Shown here piece by piece: positions 48,125-57,828 of a stretch of 64,000 nucleotides of DNA (within the stretch, counting starts at the first letter, position 1; the number at the start of each line of letters is the position of its first letter). A program made the position numbers and the translations under genes. This DNA comes from Boseongicola sp. H5 (GTDB taxonomy: Bacteria > Pseudomonadota > Alphaproteobacteria > Rhodobacterales > Rhodobacteraceae): contig JACNMN010000009.1 of the NCBI GenBank assembly GCA_020622165.1, positions 1 through 64,000 of the forward strand. Direction: 5' to 3'. Below the pieces are notes generated by a model. The model was not told the origin of the DNA and ran no database searches. It worked only from the letters and a program-made list of their open reading frames with translations.

Positions 48125-48615
48125 ACCCTGATCTTCATTTAATTGACCCGGCCAACAGATCATCTGTGGCAAAGGGTCCAAACGCTGCGACGAATGCGCC
48201 TATCTGCGTTGGTCTCAGCGCCCCGCTCCGCGCCCAGCCCATTGATCCGGCTGGAAAACCCGGGGCTCGGTGCGGTATGCCCCTCCACATATGACCCGGC
48301 GCAGCGCCGACAACCGGACGACGCGCCGCACCCCGGCTCCGGGGGCGGCGATGGCGCTCGGCCCGGCCGGTCTCGGGTCCAGATCCACGGCGCGGGGCAC
48401 ATCCATCCTTGTCTCGACAGCACGGCCGGGAGAGGCGGAGCCGCGACGCGACGGTCCACCAATGCGGAAACCGGCCTCTGCCGGGGCCGGATATCTGTAG
48501 GAACGGGGTGTGGGGGGTAAGTGGGCACCGGTCCTGTAGGAAACGCGCGAACAGGACCAGGACCGGTGCCAATCCGGCGGCCGGGAGGGGCCACCGGATA
48601 TCTTGAAGGTGGCGT
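48125..48615. other. 491-base stretch between ccoG promoter and ccoP, no supported gene
   Basis: Open frames occur here on both strands, but none has a recognisable protein or RBS. The stretch ends with a strong hairpin (48524-48570). The middle is GC-rich with no visible tRNA or repeat array; it could hold a small RNA or a long 5' leader of ccoG. Confidence 0.4.
48524..48570 (-). terminator. Perfect 13-base hairpin after ccoP
   Basis: GGCACCGGTCCTG (48524-48536) and CAGGACCGGTGCC (48558-48570) are perfect inverted arms 21 bases apart, 45 bases downstream of the ccoP stop on the same strand. No U-tract follows, so it is a factor-dependent terminator or an mRNA-stabilising structure. Confidence 0.6.
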
Positions 48616-49530
48616 CTACTCGCCGCCACCCAGAGAGTGGACATAGACCGAAACCGCACGCACTTCGGCTTCGCTCAGACGACCTGCTTCGGAGGCTTCC
48701 GCAGACCATGGCGGCATCACGCCGAACCGCGAATAGCGCACGGTGTATTCGATCGCCTCTTCCGATCCGCCGTAAAGCCAGATCGCGTCGGTCAGGTTCG
48801 GTGCGCCGAGGAACTGGTCGCCCGAGCCATCATCCATATGGCAGGCGGCGCAGTTGTTCAGATACACCTCCTCGCCCGCGGCGGCCAATGTCGCATCGGC
48901 CTCCTGCCCCGAGATATTGCGCACATACTGCACGACACTGGCGATCTCCTCATCGGTCAGGATCTCGTCATAGGCCGTCATCTCGGAGTACCGCGCATCG
49001 GGGTCGTCGTCATTCCGGATCCCGTGAGAGATCGTGAAATGAATGTCGTCGATCGTGCCGCCCCACAGCCAGTCATCATCCAGCAGGTTCGGATAGCCGG
49101 AGGCCTGAACCCCCGCCGCGCCCGACCCGTGGCATTGCGAACACCATGTGGCGAAGATCGCCGCGCCGCCCTGAACGGCATAGCTGTAAAGGTCGGGGTT
49201 GGCGTCCGGTGTGATCTCGGCCAGTTCCACCTCGGCGATCCGGGCTAGGATCGGGGCATTCATCTCCTCGAAGGTCTGAATGTCCTCCTGCACCTCCGCC
49301 CGGGTGGAGTAGCCCAGCAACCCAGGCGTCGCGCCCTGGATCAGCGGCCATGCCGGATAGGCGATGGTATAGCCGATGCCCCAGATGATCGTGGCATAGA
49401 AGGTCCACAGCCACCACCGTGGCATCGGGTTGTTGAACTCCTTGATACCGTCCCAGATATGCCCTGTGGTTTCGGGGTCACCCTCCTGCAGGATCTGCTC
49501 TTCGGGGTGCTTGGTCTTGTCGTCGGTCAT
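48616..49530 (-). CDS. ccoP: Cytochrome c oxidase cbb3 subunit III (di-haem)
   Basis: A 304-residue membrane-anchored di-haem cytochrome c. After a transmembrane helix (about 40-60) come two haem sites, CSQCH and CAACH, on the periplasmic side. It takes electrons from donors such as cytochrome c552 and passes them towards CcoO and CcoN. It overlaps ccoQ by 4 bases (ATGA). It is the last of ccoNOQP and is followed by a hairpin. Confidence 0.95.
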   Translation of the reverse strand: MTDDKTKHPEEQILQEGDPETTGHIWDGIKEFNNPMPRWWLWTFYATIIWGIGYTIAYPAWPLIQGATPGLLGYSTRAEVQEDIQTFEEMNAPILARIAEVELAEITPDANPDLYSYAVQGGAAIFATWCSQCHGSGAAGVQASGYPNLLDDDWLWGGTIDDIHFTISHGIRNDDDPDARYSEMTAYDEILTDEEIASVVQYVRNISGQEADATLAAAGEEVYLNNCAACHMDDGSGDQFLGAPNLTDAIWLYGGSEEAIEYTVRYSRFGVMPPWSAEASEAGRLSEAEVRAVSVYVHSLGGGE

Positions 49531-49739
49531 TGCCGCGCCTCCTTGATCTGGGCGGGAGCAGCGTCGTCATCAGCTGCCGGCTTGTCGTCATAACGAAACG
49601 GGATATTCGCAGTGTCGCGATGCACTTTCCGGCTGCCGGGCCGGAGCGCGAACAGGATCACGGCCACAAAGGAGGCAAACAGAAACACACCCCCCCAGCT
49701 GCCCGCGAAAACCCGCATGATGGTATAGCTGTCTTCCAT
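49527..49739 (-). CDS. ccoQ: cbb3 oxidase small subunit CcoQ
   Basis: A 70-residue protein with one transmembrane helix (about 12-34) and an acidic, Lys-containing cytosolic tail with PFRYDDKPAADDD. CcoQ stabilises the cbb3 complex and, in Rhodobacter, also affects the oxygen-signal path. It lies 13 bases after ccoO and overlaps ccoP. The family is short and variable, but the position fixes the call. Confidence 0.92.
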   Translation of the reverse strand: MEDSYTIMRVFAGSWGGVFLFASFVAVILFALRPGSRKVHRDTANIPFRYDDKPAADDDAAPAQIKEARQ

Positions 49740-49752
49740 CCCACGCGCCCCC

Positions 49753-50475
49753 TTACCGGCTCTCGTCGGGCGTGAAGGTCGAGAAATCGACCAGCGTGCC
49801 CAACATCTGCAGATAGGCGATCAGCGCATCCATCTCGGTGACTTCCGGCTGACCGTCGAAATCGCGCTGCTGCGCCCCCGGGTAACGCTCCACGACGCCG
49901 CCATCACCGAAATCGGTTGCCTGCTGAACGAAGTCCAGCTCCGCATTCTCGATCATCTCGTCGGTGTAGGGCACGCCGACGAACCGATGGGTTTCCATCA
50001 GATCGGCGATATAGGTGGGCCGCAACACGTTGTCCGCGAGGAAGGCGTAGGGCGGCATCACCGATTCCGGCACGACCGATTGCGGATCGGTGAAGTGGTC
50101 CACATGCCATTCGTCCGAATAGCGGCCACCCACGCGGGCCAGATCGGGTCCGGTCCGCTTGGAGCCCCACTGGAACGGATGGTCGTACTGCGACTCCGCT
50201 GCCAGCGAGTAATGGCCATACCGCTCCACCTCGTCCCGCATCGGCCGGATCATCTGGGAATGGCACACATAGCACCCCTCCCGGATGTAGATCTCCCGGC
50301 CCGCAAGTTCGAGGGGGGAGTAGGGACGCATCCCCTCCACGTCCTCGATCGTGTTCTCGAGATAGAACAGCGGGGCGATTTCCACGATGCCGCCGATGGT
50401 CACGACCAGAAAGCTGAGCGTCAGCAGAAGGGTCGCGTTGGTTTCAATCTTCTTGTGTCCGTCAAGAGCTGCCAT
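49753..50475 (-). CDS. ccoO: Cytochrome c oxidase cbb3 subunit II (mono-haem)
   Basis: A 240-residue membrane-anchored cytochrome c with one N-terminal helix and one haem site CYVCH in [14 protein letters not shown]. The Met-containing [13 protein letters not shown] region supplies the axial ligand. It passes electrons from CcoP to CcoN. It lies 13 bases after ccoN and 13 before ccoQ, in the standard ccoNOQP order. Confidence 0.95.
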   Translation of the reverse strand: MAALDGHKKIETNATLLLTLSFLVVTIGGIVEIAPLFYLENTIEDVEGMRPYSPLELAGREIYIREGCYVCHSQMIRPMRDEVERYGHYSLAAESQYDHPFQWGSKRTGPDLARVGGRYSDEWHVDHFTDPQSVVPESVMPPYAFLADNVLRPTYIADLMETHRFVGVPYTDEMIENAELDFVQQATDFGDGGVVERYPGAQQRDFDGQPEVTEMDALIAYLQMLGTLVDFSTFTPDESR

Positions 50476-50488
50476 TGTCCGACCCTCC

Positions 50489-52093
50489 TTATTCTGCCGG
50501 AGCTGCGGCGGCCGGGGCGGCTGCTTTCGCAGGGCCTCGCGTCACAGTCATCCACAGGTTGTAGACCATGATCAGCGCACCAGCCAGGAACAGCGTCCCG
50601 CCCAGACCACGGACCACATACATCGGGAACTTGGCCTCGACCGTGTCGGCGAAGGAGTTCACCAGGAAGCCCTGCGCGTCGACTTCACGCCACATCAGGC
50701 CCTCCATGATCCCGGTCACCCACATCGAGGCCGCGTAGAGCACGATGCCGACGGTGGCGAGCCAGTAGTGCCAGCTGACCAGTCTGAGCGAATAGAGCCG
50801 CTCCCGGTTCCACAGTTTCGGGAACAGGTAGTAGAGCATCCCGAAGGTGATCATGCCGTTCCAGCCAAGCGCGCCGGAATGCACGTGCCCGATCGTCCAG
50901 TCGGTGTAGTGCGACAGCGAGTTCACCGCGCGGATCGACATCATCGGGCCTTCGAAGGTCGACATGCCATAGAACGCCAGCGACGTGACCATCATCCGCA
51001 GGACCGGATCGGTCCGGAGTTTGTCCCAGGCGCCCGAAAGCGTCATCAGGCCGTTGATCATCCCGCCCCAGCTGGGCATCCAGAGCACGACCGAGAACAC
51101 CATGCCGAGCGTCGAGGCCCAGTCAGGCAGCGCGGTGTAGTGCAGGTGGTGCGGACCCGCCCAGATGTACAGGAAGATCAGCGCCCAGAAGTGAATGATA
51201 GACAGCTTGTAGGAGTAAACCGGGCGTTCGGCCTGTTTCGGGATGAAGTAGTACATCATCCCCAGGAAGCCCGCCGTCAGGAAGAAGCCCACCGCGTTGT
51301 GGCCGTACCACCACTGGGTCATCGCGCTCTGGACGCCCGACATGACCGATACGGAGCGGGACCCGAAGATCGAGACCGGCACCGCCAGGTTGTTGACCAC
51401 ATGCAGCATCGCCACGGTGACGATGAAGCTCAGAAGGAACCAGTTGGCCACGTAGATATGCGGCTCCTTGCGCTTCAGGAGCGTGCCAAGGAACACCGCG
51501 AGGAAGGCCACCCAGACAATCGTCAGCCACAGGTCCACATACCATTCGGGTTCCGCGTATTCGAGGCCTTGCGTGCCCCCAAGCACGTAACCCGTCGCGG
51601 CCAGCACGATGAAGAACTGGTATCCCCAGAAGACGAACCATGTCAGTCCGCCCCCCCACATCCGCGCCGCGGAGGTCCGCTGCACGATGTAGAAGGACGC
51701 CGCCAGAAGCGCGTTGCCCCCGAAGGCGAAGATCACCGCCGATGTGTGCAGAGGGCGCAGGCGCCCGAAATTGCCGTAACCTTGGGTCCACTCGAAGTTG
51801 AGCTGCGGAAAGGCCAGTTGGAAGGCGATGACCACACCGACCAGAAACCCGACGCATCCCCAGAATGCGGTGGCAATCGCGGCGGCGCGCACAGGCCCGT
51901 CCATGTATTCATGGGTCGGCACCGGCACCACAGGTTCACCGGTACGGCGGAGTTGCCAGATAAACAGCCCCGCTGCCGTGACCATCACCAGGATCATATG
52001 GACCATATAGACCATATCCCGGGCGTAACTGGCCGCGATGGCCGCGCACAGCGCCACCAGGCCAAGGATCAACAGCTTTACGTAATCAAGCAT
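50489..52093 (-). CDS. ccoN: Cytochrome c oxidase cbb3 subunit I
   Basis: A 534-residue catalytic subunit with about 12 transmembrane helices. It reduces oxygen with very high affinity and pumps protons; its haem b and b3-CuB ligands are His residues in segments such as [10 protein letters not shown] and [11 protein letters not shown]. It heads ccoNOQP. An FNR box is centred 105 bases upstream of the ATG, consistent with microaerobic activation. Upstream is a divergent universal-stress gene. Confidence 0.97.
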   Translation of the reverse strand: MLDYVKLLILGLVALCAAIAASYARDMVYMVHMILVMVTAAGLFIWQLRRTGEPVVPVPTHEYMDGPVRAAAIATAFWGCVGFLVGVVIAFQLAFPQLNFEWTQGYGNFGRLRPLHTSAVIFAFGGNALLAASFYIVQRTSAARMWGGGLTWFVFWGYQFFIVLAATGYVLGGTQGLEYAEPEWYVDLWLTIVWVAFLAVFLGTLLKRKEPHIYVANWFLLSFIVTVAMLHVVNNLAVPVSIFGSRSVSVMSGVQSAMTQWWYGHNAVGFFLTAGFLGMMYYFIPKQAERPVYSYKLSIIHFWALIFLYIWAGPHHLHYTALPDWASTLGMVFSVVLWMPSWGGMINGLMTLSGAWDKLRTDPVLRMMVTSLAFYGMSTFEGPMMSIRAVNSLSHYTDWTIGHVHSGALGWNGMITFGMLYYLFPKLWNRERLYSLRLVSWHYWLATVGIVLYAASMWVTGIMEGLMWREVDAQGFLVNSFADTVEAKFPMYVVRGLGGTLFLAGALIMVYNLWMTVTRGPAKAAAPAAAAPAE

Positions 52094-52191
52094 AGATCGT
52101 CCCTTCGTCTTTCACCGGTTTTTCGACTCACACCGAGCCGTCCGGACTTGTTCCATCTGACCCCACATCGCGCAGGTGGCGCATTGTGGCC

Positions 52192-52205
52192 TTGATCCAT
52201 GTCAA
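52192..52205 (-). promoter_or_regulatory. FNR box upstream of ccoNOQP
   Basis: TTGATCCATGTCAA (plus-strand reading) is a near-perfect FNR palindrome centred at 52198.5. At -41.5 it would place the ccoN start point near 52157, with GATGTG as a weak -10. Confidence 0.87.
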
Positions 52206-52223
52206 ACCTGCCCCGGGATTGTG

Positions 52224-52237
52224 TTGACGCAGGTCAA
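52224..52237 (+). promoter_or_regulatory. FNR box upstream of the usp gene
   Basis: TTGACGCAGGTCAA is a second FNR-like palindrome, centred at 52230.5. At -41.5 the start point is 52272 and the -10 would be TAGACC (52260-52265), with a 25-base leader before the usp ATG. Confidence 0.82.
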
Positions 52238-52296
52238 AGCGCGACGAAGCGTCCCGGTCTAGACCGGAAAAAAGCTTGCAACTGAGGAGGTTCAAC

Positions 52297-53136
52297 ATGG
52301 CCTACAAAAGCATATTGACGGTTCTGACCGACACGGATGAAGTTGGCCCGGTGCTGGAGGCCATCTTGCCGTTCGCGCGGGCCGAAGGGGCGCATCTGGA
52401 TGTGCTCTGCATGGGGGTGGACCGCACCCAGACCGGATATTACTTCGCCGGCGCCACCGCGCTGATGCATGACGAGACCCTGGCCCAGGCGCAGGCTCTG
52501 GCGACGCAGATCGAAACCGGGGCCCGTACCCTGCTTGAGCGGACGGATATCTCCTGGGGGATCGAGGCGCTGGTAACCCAGACCGCCAGCGTGGCCGGTA
52601 TCGTGGCGCGCCGCGCGCGCTTCTCCGATCTCGTGGTGCTGCCCAAACCCTATGGCGAGAACCAGGCCTCGGATGCACCGGTCGTGGTCGAGGCGGCGAT
52701 GTTCCAGGGTCAGGCCCCGGCGATCGTGCTGCCCGGCGATGTCCCGGTCAAGGAGGCTCTGGACCGGATCGTGGTGGCTTGGAACGAATCCGCCGAGGCG
52801 CTCTGCGCCGTGCGCGCCGCGCTGCCGCTGCTGAAGGCGGCCAAGCTGGTTAACATCCTGATCATCGATCCGCAGCGTCATGCCGCCGAAGTGTCCGATC
52901 CGGGCGCCGAGCTCAGCAAGATGCTCAGCCGTCACGGCGTGGAGGTCGAGGTTTCCATCGTGGCCCAGACCCTGCCGCGCGTCTCCGACGTGATTAACCG
53001 GCATATCCAGGACCAGAACGCCGACCTCCTTGTCATGGGAGCCTACGGTCATTCCCGTTTCCGGGAGGCGATCCTTGGCGGAGCCACCCGCAACCTTCTG
53101 GAAAACGCCGTGGTGCCGGTTCTGATGGCCCATTGA
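52297..53136 (+). CDS. Universal stress protein, tandem UspA domains
   Basis: A 279-residue protein with two UspA-like domains (about 1-140 and 150-279). The second ends with the nucleotide-binding MGAYGHSRFREAILGG and conserved NLLENA. Such proteins bind ATP and help survival under stress such as oxygen limitation. ATG 52297 follows GAGGAGG (52284-52290), a strong site. It is divergent from ccoN and has its own FNR box, so it is probably a member of the FnrL regulon. Confidence 0.9.
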   Translation: MAYKSILTVLTDTDEVGPVLEAILPFARAEGAHLDVLCMGVDRTQTGYYFAGATALMHDETLAQAQALATQIETGARTLLERTDISWGIEALVTQTASVAGIVARRARFSDLVVLPKPYGENQASDAPVVVEAAMFQGQAPAIVLPGDVPVKEALDRIVVAWNESAEALCAVRAALPLLKAAKLVNILIIDPQRHAAEVSDPGAELSKMLSRHGVEVEVSIVAQTLPRVSDVINRHIQDQNADLLVMGAYGHSRFREAILGGATRNLLENAVVPVLMAH

Positions 53137-53168
53137 CGGACTGACCCGTCCGGATACGGACAAGATCC

Positions 53169-53200
53169 GCCGCCGGTCCGCATCGACGCGGACCGGCGGC
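53169..53200 (+). terminator. Perfect 13-base hairpin after the usp gene
   Basis: GCCGCCGGTCCGC (53169-53181) and GCGGACCGGCGGC (53188-53200) form a perfect stem with the loop ATCGAC. It is 32 bases after the usp stop. No U-tract is present, so rho-dependent ending or mRNA protection is possible. Confidence 0.6.
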
Positions 53201-53319
53201 GCCTGCATCTTGCCCTTGCACCTCCGGCGATCCCAGTCACATGTTGCGTGCGGCCTCCGTCCGCAAGGGTGGCGGCCCCACCACCGGCCTACCCGCCCCC
53301 AGCCTGAAGGACAGCACAG

Positions 53320-53889
53320 ATGGCAAAGCTCGCGATCGTTCTTTCACAAGGATTCGCCGATTGGGAATATGCTCTGATCGCCGGAACCGGCCTGCCGTTC
53401 TACGGGCTCGATGTGGAGTTCTTCGCGCCCGCGGTCGGCGAAATCCGGTCGCAGGGCGGGTTGACGGCGCGTGTCTCGCAGGACCTCCGCGCGCTACCGG
53501 GATCGAACCCGGATGCCGTGATCGTCGTCGGCGGCATGATCTGGGAGACCGATCAGGCGCCCGACATGCGCGATCTGCTGCGGGACCAGCACGCGCGCGG
53601 CGCGGTCGTCGCGGGCATATGTGGCGGCACGCTGGCGCTTGCCCGCGCAGGGTTGCTCGACACGCGGCGCCACACCTCGAACGATCCCGAATTCCTCACC
53701 CGGAATGCTGCGGACTATGAAGGTTCCGCGCTCTATGTCGCGACCCCCGCCGCCATTTCCGAAGATCGCGTGCTCACCGCGCCCGGCACCGCACCGGCCA
53801 GCTTCACGGCGGCGGTGTTCGAAAGCGTCGGCGTGGAGCCGGAGAAGGTGGCGCAGTTCAGGGCGATGATGGCCGCGGAACACGGCTAG
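53320..53889 (+). CDS. DJ-1/PfpI family protein
   Basis: A 189-residue class I glutamine-amidotransferase-like protein. The reactive Cys101 lies in the nucleophile elbow AGICGGTLALA, and an acidic Glu near residue 16 may serve as the partner. Related proteins act as chaperones, deglycases or redox-linked hydrolases; no specific role can be assigned. ATG 53320 is preceded by AAGGAC. It lies downstream of the usp gene, after a hairpin, and converges on fnrL, so it is probably separate. Confidence 0.88.
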   Translation: MAKLAIVLSQGFADWEYALIAGTGLPFYGLDVEFFAPAVGEIRSQGGLTARVSQDLRALPGSNPDAVIVVGGMIWETDQAPDMRDLLRDQHARGAVVAGICGGTLALARAGLLDTRRHTSNDPEFLTRNAADYEGSALYVATPAAISEDRVLTAPGTAPASFTAAVFESVGVEPEKVAQFRAMMAAEHG

Positions 53890-53962
53890 CTTTCAGGCCG
53901 GTATCCCGCCCGCCCGATCAGACCGCCACCTGCCCGCTGCAACAGCCGGCCAAGGCGGCCCG

Positions 53963-54718
53963 TCAGACCAGCATTCCGCCATCGGCGTCATCTCCGGTTT
54001 CGTCCATCAACAGGTCGAAATCGGGGATGGTGATGTGGCGTTTGCCCTCAAGGCGGATCACGTCATCGCGTTTCAGGGCGGACATCTGGCGGCTGACCGT
54101 TTCCAGTGTCAGGCCCAGATAATCGGCCATCGCTTCACGTGTCAGCGGCAGATCGAAGGAAACCTCGCCCTTTGACGGCAGGTCCTTCAGGCTGGCATCG
54201 CGCCGGGCGATGATCGACAGAAGGCTCGCGATCTTCTCGCGCGCGGTCTTGCGGCCCAGAAGCAGCATCCATTCCCGCGCCGCATCCAGTTCGTCCAGCG
54301 TCATTTCCAGAAGCCGCTGACTTATATTCGCATTTTCGGCGATCAGTTTCTGGAAAGGCGCGCGCCGGAAACAGCACAACGTCACGTCGGTCGAGGCCAC
54401 GACGTCATAGGGCGCGGTGTCGCGATTCGGCCGGCCCAGAAAATCGCTCGGCAGCAAAAGCCCCACCATCTGCCGCCGCCCATCCTCCATCGTCTGGGTC
54501 AGCGAGGCGACGCCTTCGATCACGGAAGCCACGAAATCCATCTTGTCGCCGGCCCAGACGACGGTCTGCCCGGCATCGAATTTGCGGTAGTATTTTATGG
54601 ACTCCAGATGCGTCAGCTCGTCGGTCTCGCACCGGGCACAGACGGCCCTGTGTCTGATCGGGCAGTCTGCACAGTCCTGCTGCGGTATGGCCAGTTGACG
54701 ATTGGGCATGTTTATCAC
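53963..54718 (-). CDS. fnrL: Oxygen-sensing regulator FnrL (Crp/Fnr family)
   Basis: A 251-residue transcription factor. The N-terminal cluster ligands are Cys16, Cys19, Cys27 and Cys30, with a further Cys pair at 115-116; under anoxia they hold a [4Fe-4S] cluster that allows dimerisation. The helix-turn-helix ETVSRQMSALK has the ExxSR signature that reads TTGA. It should act at the boxes at 48111, 52192, 52224 and 54745. A perfect box in its own upstream gap suggests autoregulation. It is divergent from hemN, as in Rhodobacter. Confidence 0.95.
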   Translation of the reverse strand: MINMPNRQLAIPQQDCADCPIRHRAVCARCETDELTHLESIKYYRKFDAGQTVVWAGDKMDFVASVIEGVASLTQTMEDGRRQMVGLLLPSDFLGRPNRDTAPYDVVASTDVTLCCFRRAPFQKLIAENANISQRLLEMTLDELDAAREWMLLLGRKTAREKIASLLSIIARRDASLKDLPSKGEVSFDLPLTREAMADYLGLTLETVSRQMSALKRDDVIRLEGKRHITIPDFDLLMDETGDDADGGMLV

Positions 54719-54744
54719 CGCAATAGGAGCAACAGTTGACTGTA

Positions 54745-54758
54745 TTGATCTCGATCAA
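54745..54758. promoter_or_regulatory. Perfect FNR box between fnrL and hemN
   Basis: TTGATCTCGATCAA (54745-54758) is a full FNR consensus palindrome centred at 54751.5. It is 33.5 bases before the fnrL ATG and 41.5 bases before the first base of the hemN ATG. Confidence 0.92.
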
Positions 54759-54792
54759 TTACAGCGGGGCGTTCGACTTTTAGGTTAACTTA

Positions 54793-56148
54793 ATGGATCA
54801 TCTGACGCAACTTCGCCGCCTGGGTCTGTTCGACTCGAAAGTGCCTCGGTACACGAGCTATCCGCCTGCCACGAAGTTCTCGAACGACGTGACACCGCGG
54901 GTTTTCGCGGATTGGATACGGTCAATCCGCCCCGGCTCCCGCATTTCGGCCTATGTGCATGTGCCCTTCTGTCGCAGATTGTGCTGGTTCTGCGCCTGCC
55001 GGACTCAGGGCGTCCGCTCCGACGAGCCGATCGAAGCCTATCTCCGGAGCGTCAAGGCCGAGATCGCCATTCTGCGGGACATCCTGCCCGAAGGTGTGGA
55101 GCTTGCGCGGCTGCATTTCGGGGGCGGCACGCCCACCTTGATGGCGCCCGATATGCTCAGCGATCTGACCGCAACGCTGACCGATGTCCTCCCGCTGGCC
55201 GATGGTGCGGAATTCTCGGTCGAGATCGACCCCAACGAGATCGACGCCGCCCGGCTGGACGCGCTGGCCTCCGCCGGCATGAACCGCGCCTCGATCGGGG
55301 TGCAGGATTTCAACCACGACATCCAGCAGATCATCGGCCGCATCCAGAGCTATGACGTCACCCGCGACGCGGTGGAGATGCTGCGCGCCCGCGGCATCAC
55401 GTCTCTCAACGCGGACATCCTGTTCGGCCTGCCCAATCAGAGCCAGACGCGGATCTCCGAAACCGTGCAGATGCTCCTGTCGCTCGCGCCCGACCGCGTG
55501 GCGCTTTACGGCTATGCCCACGTCCCGTGGATGGCCAAGCGGCAGGCGATGATCCCGACCGACACGCTGCCCACACCCGAGGAACGGCTGAGCCTGTTCG
55601 ACACCGCGCGGCGTCTTTTCATGTGGGACGGGTATTCGGAAATCGGGATCGACCATTTCGCCCGCCCCGGCGACGGGTTGGAGATCGCGGCCCGCACCGG
55701 TCATCTGCGGCGGAATTTCCAGGGCTATACCGACGACACCTGCGATGTGCTTCTGGGCATCGGGGCCTCGTCGATCTCCCGCTTCCCGCAGGGCTTCGCG
55801 CAGAACGCCTCCGGCACGGCGGCGTATCAGAAATCGGTCCGGGCCGGCGAACTGGCGATCGGGCGCGGCCATGTCTTCAAGGGCGAGGATATCCTGCGCA
55901 GCCGCATGATCGAGATGCTGATGTGCGATTTCCGCATCGAAAGCGCCGAACTTCTGGAAAGGTTCGACCTCACGCCCCAGCGGCTGAAAACCTTCTATGC
56001 CGACGCGGCGGAGGCCTTTCCCGGCATGGTGCGGTTCGATGCCGACGGCTTCGATATCCTGCCCGAGGGGCGCCCGCTGTCGCGGATCATCGCGCGCGCC
56101 TTCGACGAATACGAGATGCAGGCCGACGGGCACTCCTCCGCGATCTGA
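54793..56148 (+). CDS. hemN: Oxygen-independent coproporphyrinogen III oxidase
   Basis: A 451-residue radical-SAM enzyme that oxidatively decarboxylates coproporphyrinogen III under anoxia in haem synthesis. The cluster motif Cys60-x3-Cys64-x2-Cys67-x-Cys69 lies in FCRRLCWFCAC. HFGGGTPT and SIGVQDFN are typical of HemN. The length fits true HemN rather than HemW. The FNR box upstream is placed so that transcription may begin on the ATG itself. It is divergent from fnrL. Confidence 0.95.
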   Translation: MDHLTQLRRLGLFDSKVPRYTSYPPATKFSNDVTPRVFADWIRSIRPGSRISAYVHVPFCRRLCWFCACRTQGVRSDEPIEAYLRSVKAEIAILRDILPEGVELARLHFGGGTPTLMAPDMLSDLTATLTDVLPLADGAEFSVEIDPNEIDAARLDALASAGMNRASIGVQDFNHDIQQIIGRIQSYDVTRDAVEMLRARGITSLNADILFGLPNQSQTRISETVQMLLSLAPDRVALYGYAHVPWMAKRQAMIPTDTLPTPEERLSLFDTARRLFMWDGYSEIGIDHFARPGDGLEIAARTGHLRRNFQGYTDDTCDVLLGIGASSISRFPQGFAQNASGTAAYQKSVRAGELAIGRGHVFKGEDILRSRMIEMLMCDFRIESAELLERFDLTPQRLKTFYADAAEAFPGMVRFDADGFDILPEGRPLSRIIARAFDEYEMQADGHSSAI

Positions 56149-56158
56149 ACAGATCGCG
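56139..56158 (+). terminator. Palindrome over the hemN stop
   Basis: CGCGATCTG (56139-56147) and CAGATCGCG (56150-56158) are perfect inverted arms with two bases between them, overlapping the hemN stop. There is no U-tract; a terminator or stability hairpin is inferred. Confidence 0.4.
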
Positions 56159-56223
56159 CGGGCGGGGTGGCCTCGGACCGCGCGGCGCGGCTCTCCCGAC
56201 ACATGCCTTCCGGCACGACCGGC

Positions 56224-57828
56224 TCAGGCCGCGCTGCCCTCCGCGTGAAGATCGAAGGCCGCGGCCAGAAGCGCCCGTGTATATTCCGATTTCGGAGCGG
56301 TGAAGATCTCCTCCCTCAGGCCCGTCTCGACGATATCGCCCTGTTTCATCACGATGATCTTGTGGGCCAGCGCGCGGACCACTTTCAGATCGTGGGAAAT
56401 GAACAGATAGGCCAACTTATGACGCCGCTGCAGATCGCGCAGCAACTCCACGATCTGCACCTGCACGGTCATGTCCAGCGCCGAGGTGGGTTCGTCCAGC
56501 ACCACGAGTTTCGGGTTCAGGATCATCGCGCGCGCAATCGCGATCCGCTGCCGCTGGCCGCCGGAAAACTCATGCGGGTAGCGGTGCATCATCGCCGGAT
56601 CAAGGCCCACTTCGGTCAGGATATCGGCCACCATCTGCCGCTTGTTCTGGCCCGGTTCGGTCCCGTGGACGCCCAAGCCCTCGGCGACGATCTGTTCCAC
56701 CGTCATCCGCGGAGAGAGCGAGCCATAGGGATCCTGAAACACGATCTGCATGTCGCGCCGGAGCGGGCGAAGCGCGCCCGACTTCCAGCCCTGCACATCC
56801 TGCCCCATGAACACCACCGGCCCCTGCGACGAGATCAGGCGCATAACCGCCAGCGCCAGCGTGGTCTTGCCCGATCCGCTTTCGCCCACCACGCCCAGCG
56901 TTTCGCCCGCGCGCACGGAAATCGACGCAGCGTTGACCGCCTTCACATGGCCGACGGTCCTGCGCAGCAGCCCCCGATGGATCGGGAACCAGACCCGCAG
57001 GTCATGGGTGTTCACGATCTCGGGCGCGTTTTCCGGCACCGGGTCGGGCCCGCCCGTGGCCTCCGCCGCCAGAAGCTTGCGCGTATAGGGATGTCTCGGG
57101 TTGTCGAAGATCTCCGCCGTGCGCCCGGCCTCCACGATCTCGCCGCCCTGCATCACGCAGACCCGGTCCGCGAAGCGGCGCACGATGCCCAGATCATGGG
57201 TGATGAACAGAAGGCTCATGCCCTCGGCGCGTTTCAGCTCCGCCAGAAGTTCCAGGATCTGCGCCTGAATGGTCACGTCCAGCGCCGTGGTCGGCTCGTC
57301 CGCGATCAGCAGATCGGGCCCGTTGGCCAACGCCATGGCGATCATCACGCGCTGCCGCTGCCCGCCCGAAAGCTGGTGCGGATAGGCCCCCAGCCGGGTT
57401 TCCGGGTCGCGGATGCCGACCTTGATCAGCAATTCGATGATCCGGCGCCGCGCCGCGTCTCCCCGCAGCCCCTGATGCAGCCCAAGGCTTTCGGCGATCT
57501 GCTTTTCCAGCGTGTGCAGCGGGTTCAGCGAGGTCATCGGCTCCTGAAAGATGAAGCTGATATCGTTGCCCCGCACATGGCGCAACTCCGACTCAGGCGC
57601 GCCGATCATCTCGGTTCCGCGATACTTGACCGATCCGGACAGTTTGGCGCTGTCGGGCAAGAGCGCCACGGTCGACAGCGCGGTCACCGATTTGCCCGAC
57701 CCGCTCTCGCCGACCAGCGCCACGGTCTCCCCCTTCTCGATGGTGAAGCTGACGCCTTTCACCGCATCGGTCGTGGCCCCGTCCTGGGTGAAACTCACCC
57801 GCAGATCCCTGACCTCCAGAACGCTCAT
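56224..57828 (-). CDS. yejF: Peptide ABC transporter ATPase, YejF type (two nucleotide-binding domains)
   Basis: A 534-residue protein with two fused ABC domains. The first has Walker A GESGSGKS, signature [12 protein letters not shown] and Walker B LLIADEPT; the second repeats them as [20 protein letters not shown] and LVVLDEPT. Such fused ATPases energise the YejABEF importer for oligopeptides and related compounds (microcin C in Escherichia coli). The start ATG overlaps the yejE stop (ATGA). It ends close to hemN, on the other strand. Confidence 0.93.
   Translation of the reverse strand: MSVLEVRDLRVSFTQDGATTDAVKGVSFTIEKGETVALVGESGSGKSVTALSTVALLPDSAKLSGSVKYRGTEMIGAPESELRHVRGNDISFIFQEPMTSLNPLHTLEKQIAESLGLHQGLRGDAARRRIIELLIKVGIRDPETRLGAYPHQLSGGQRQRVMIAMALANGPDLLIADEPTTALDVTIQAQILELLAELKRAEGMSLLFITHDLGIVRRFADRVCVMQGGEIVEAGRTAEIFDNPRHPYTRKLLAAEATGGPDPVPENAPEIVNTHDLRVWFPIHRGLLRRTVGHVKAVNAASISVRAGETLGVVGESGSGKTTLALAVMRLISSQGPVVFMGQDVQGWKSGALRPLRRDMQIVFQDPYGSLSPRMTVEQIVAEGLGVHGTEPGQNKRQMVADILTEVGLDPAMMHRYPHEFSGGQRQRIAIARAMILNPKLVVLDEPTSALDMTVQVQIVELLRDLQRRHKLAYLFISHDLKVVRALAHKIIVMKQGDIVETGLREEIFTAPKSEYTRALLAAAFDLHAEGSAA

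Noticed and set aside
48143-48520. A 125-codon plus-strand frame in the ccoG-ccoP gap
   Set aside because: It has no recognisable domain, no ribosome-binding site, and biased residues typical of non-coding GC-rich DNA.
50387-52195. A 602-codon plus-strand frame opposite ccoN
   Set aside because: It is the antisense of the clearly identified ccoN; its His- and Arg-rich content is typical of such shadows.
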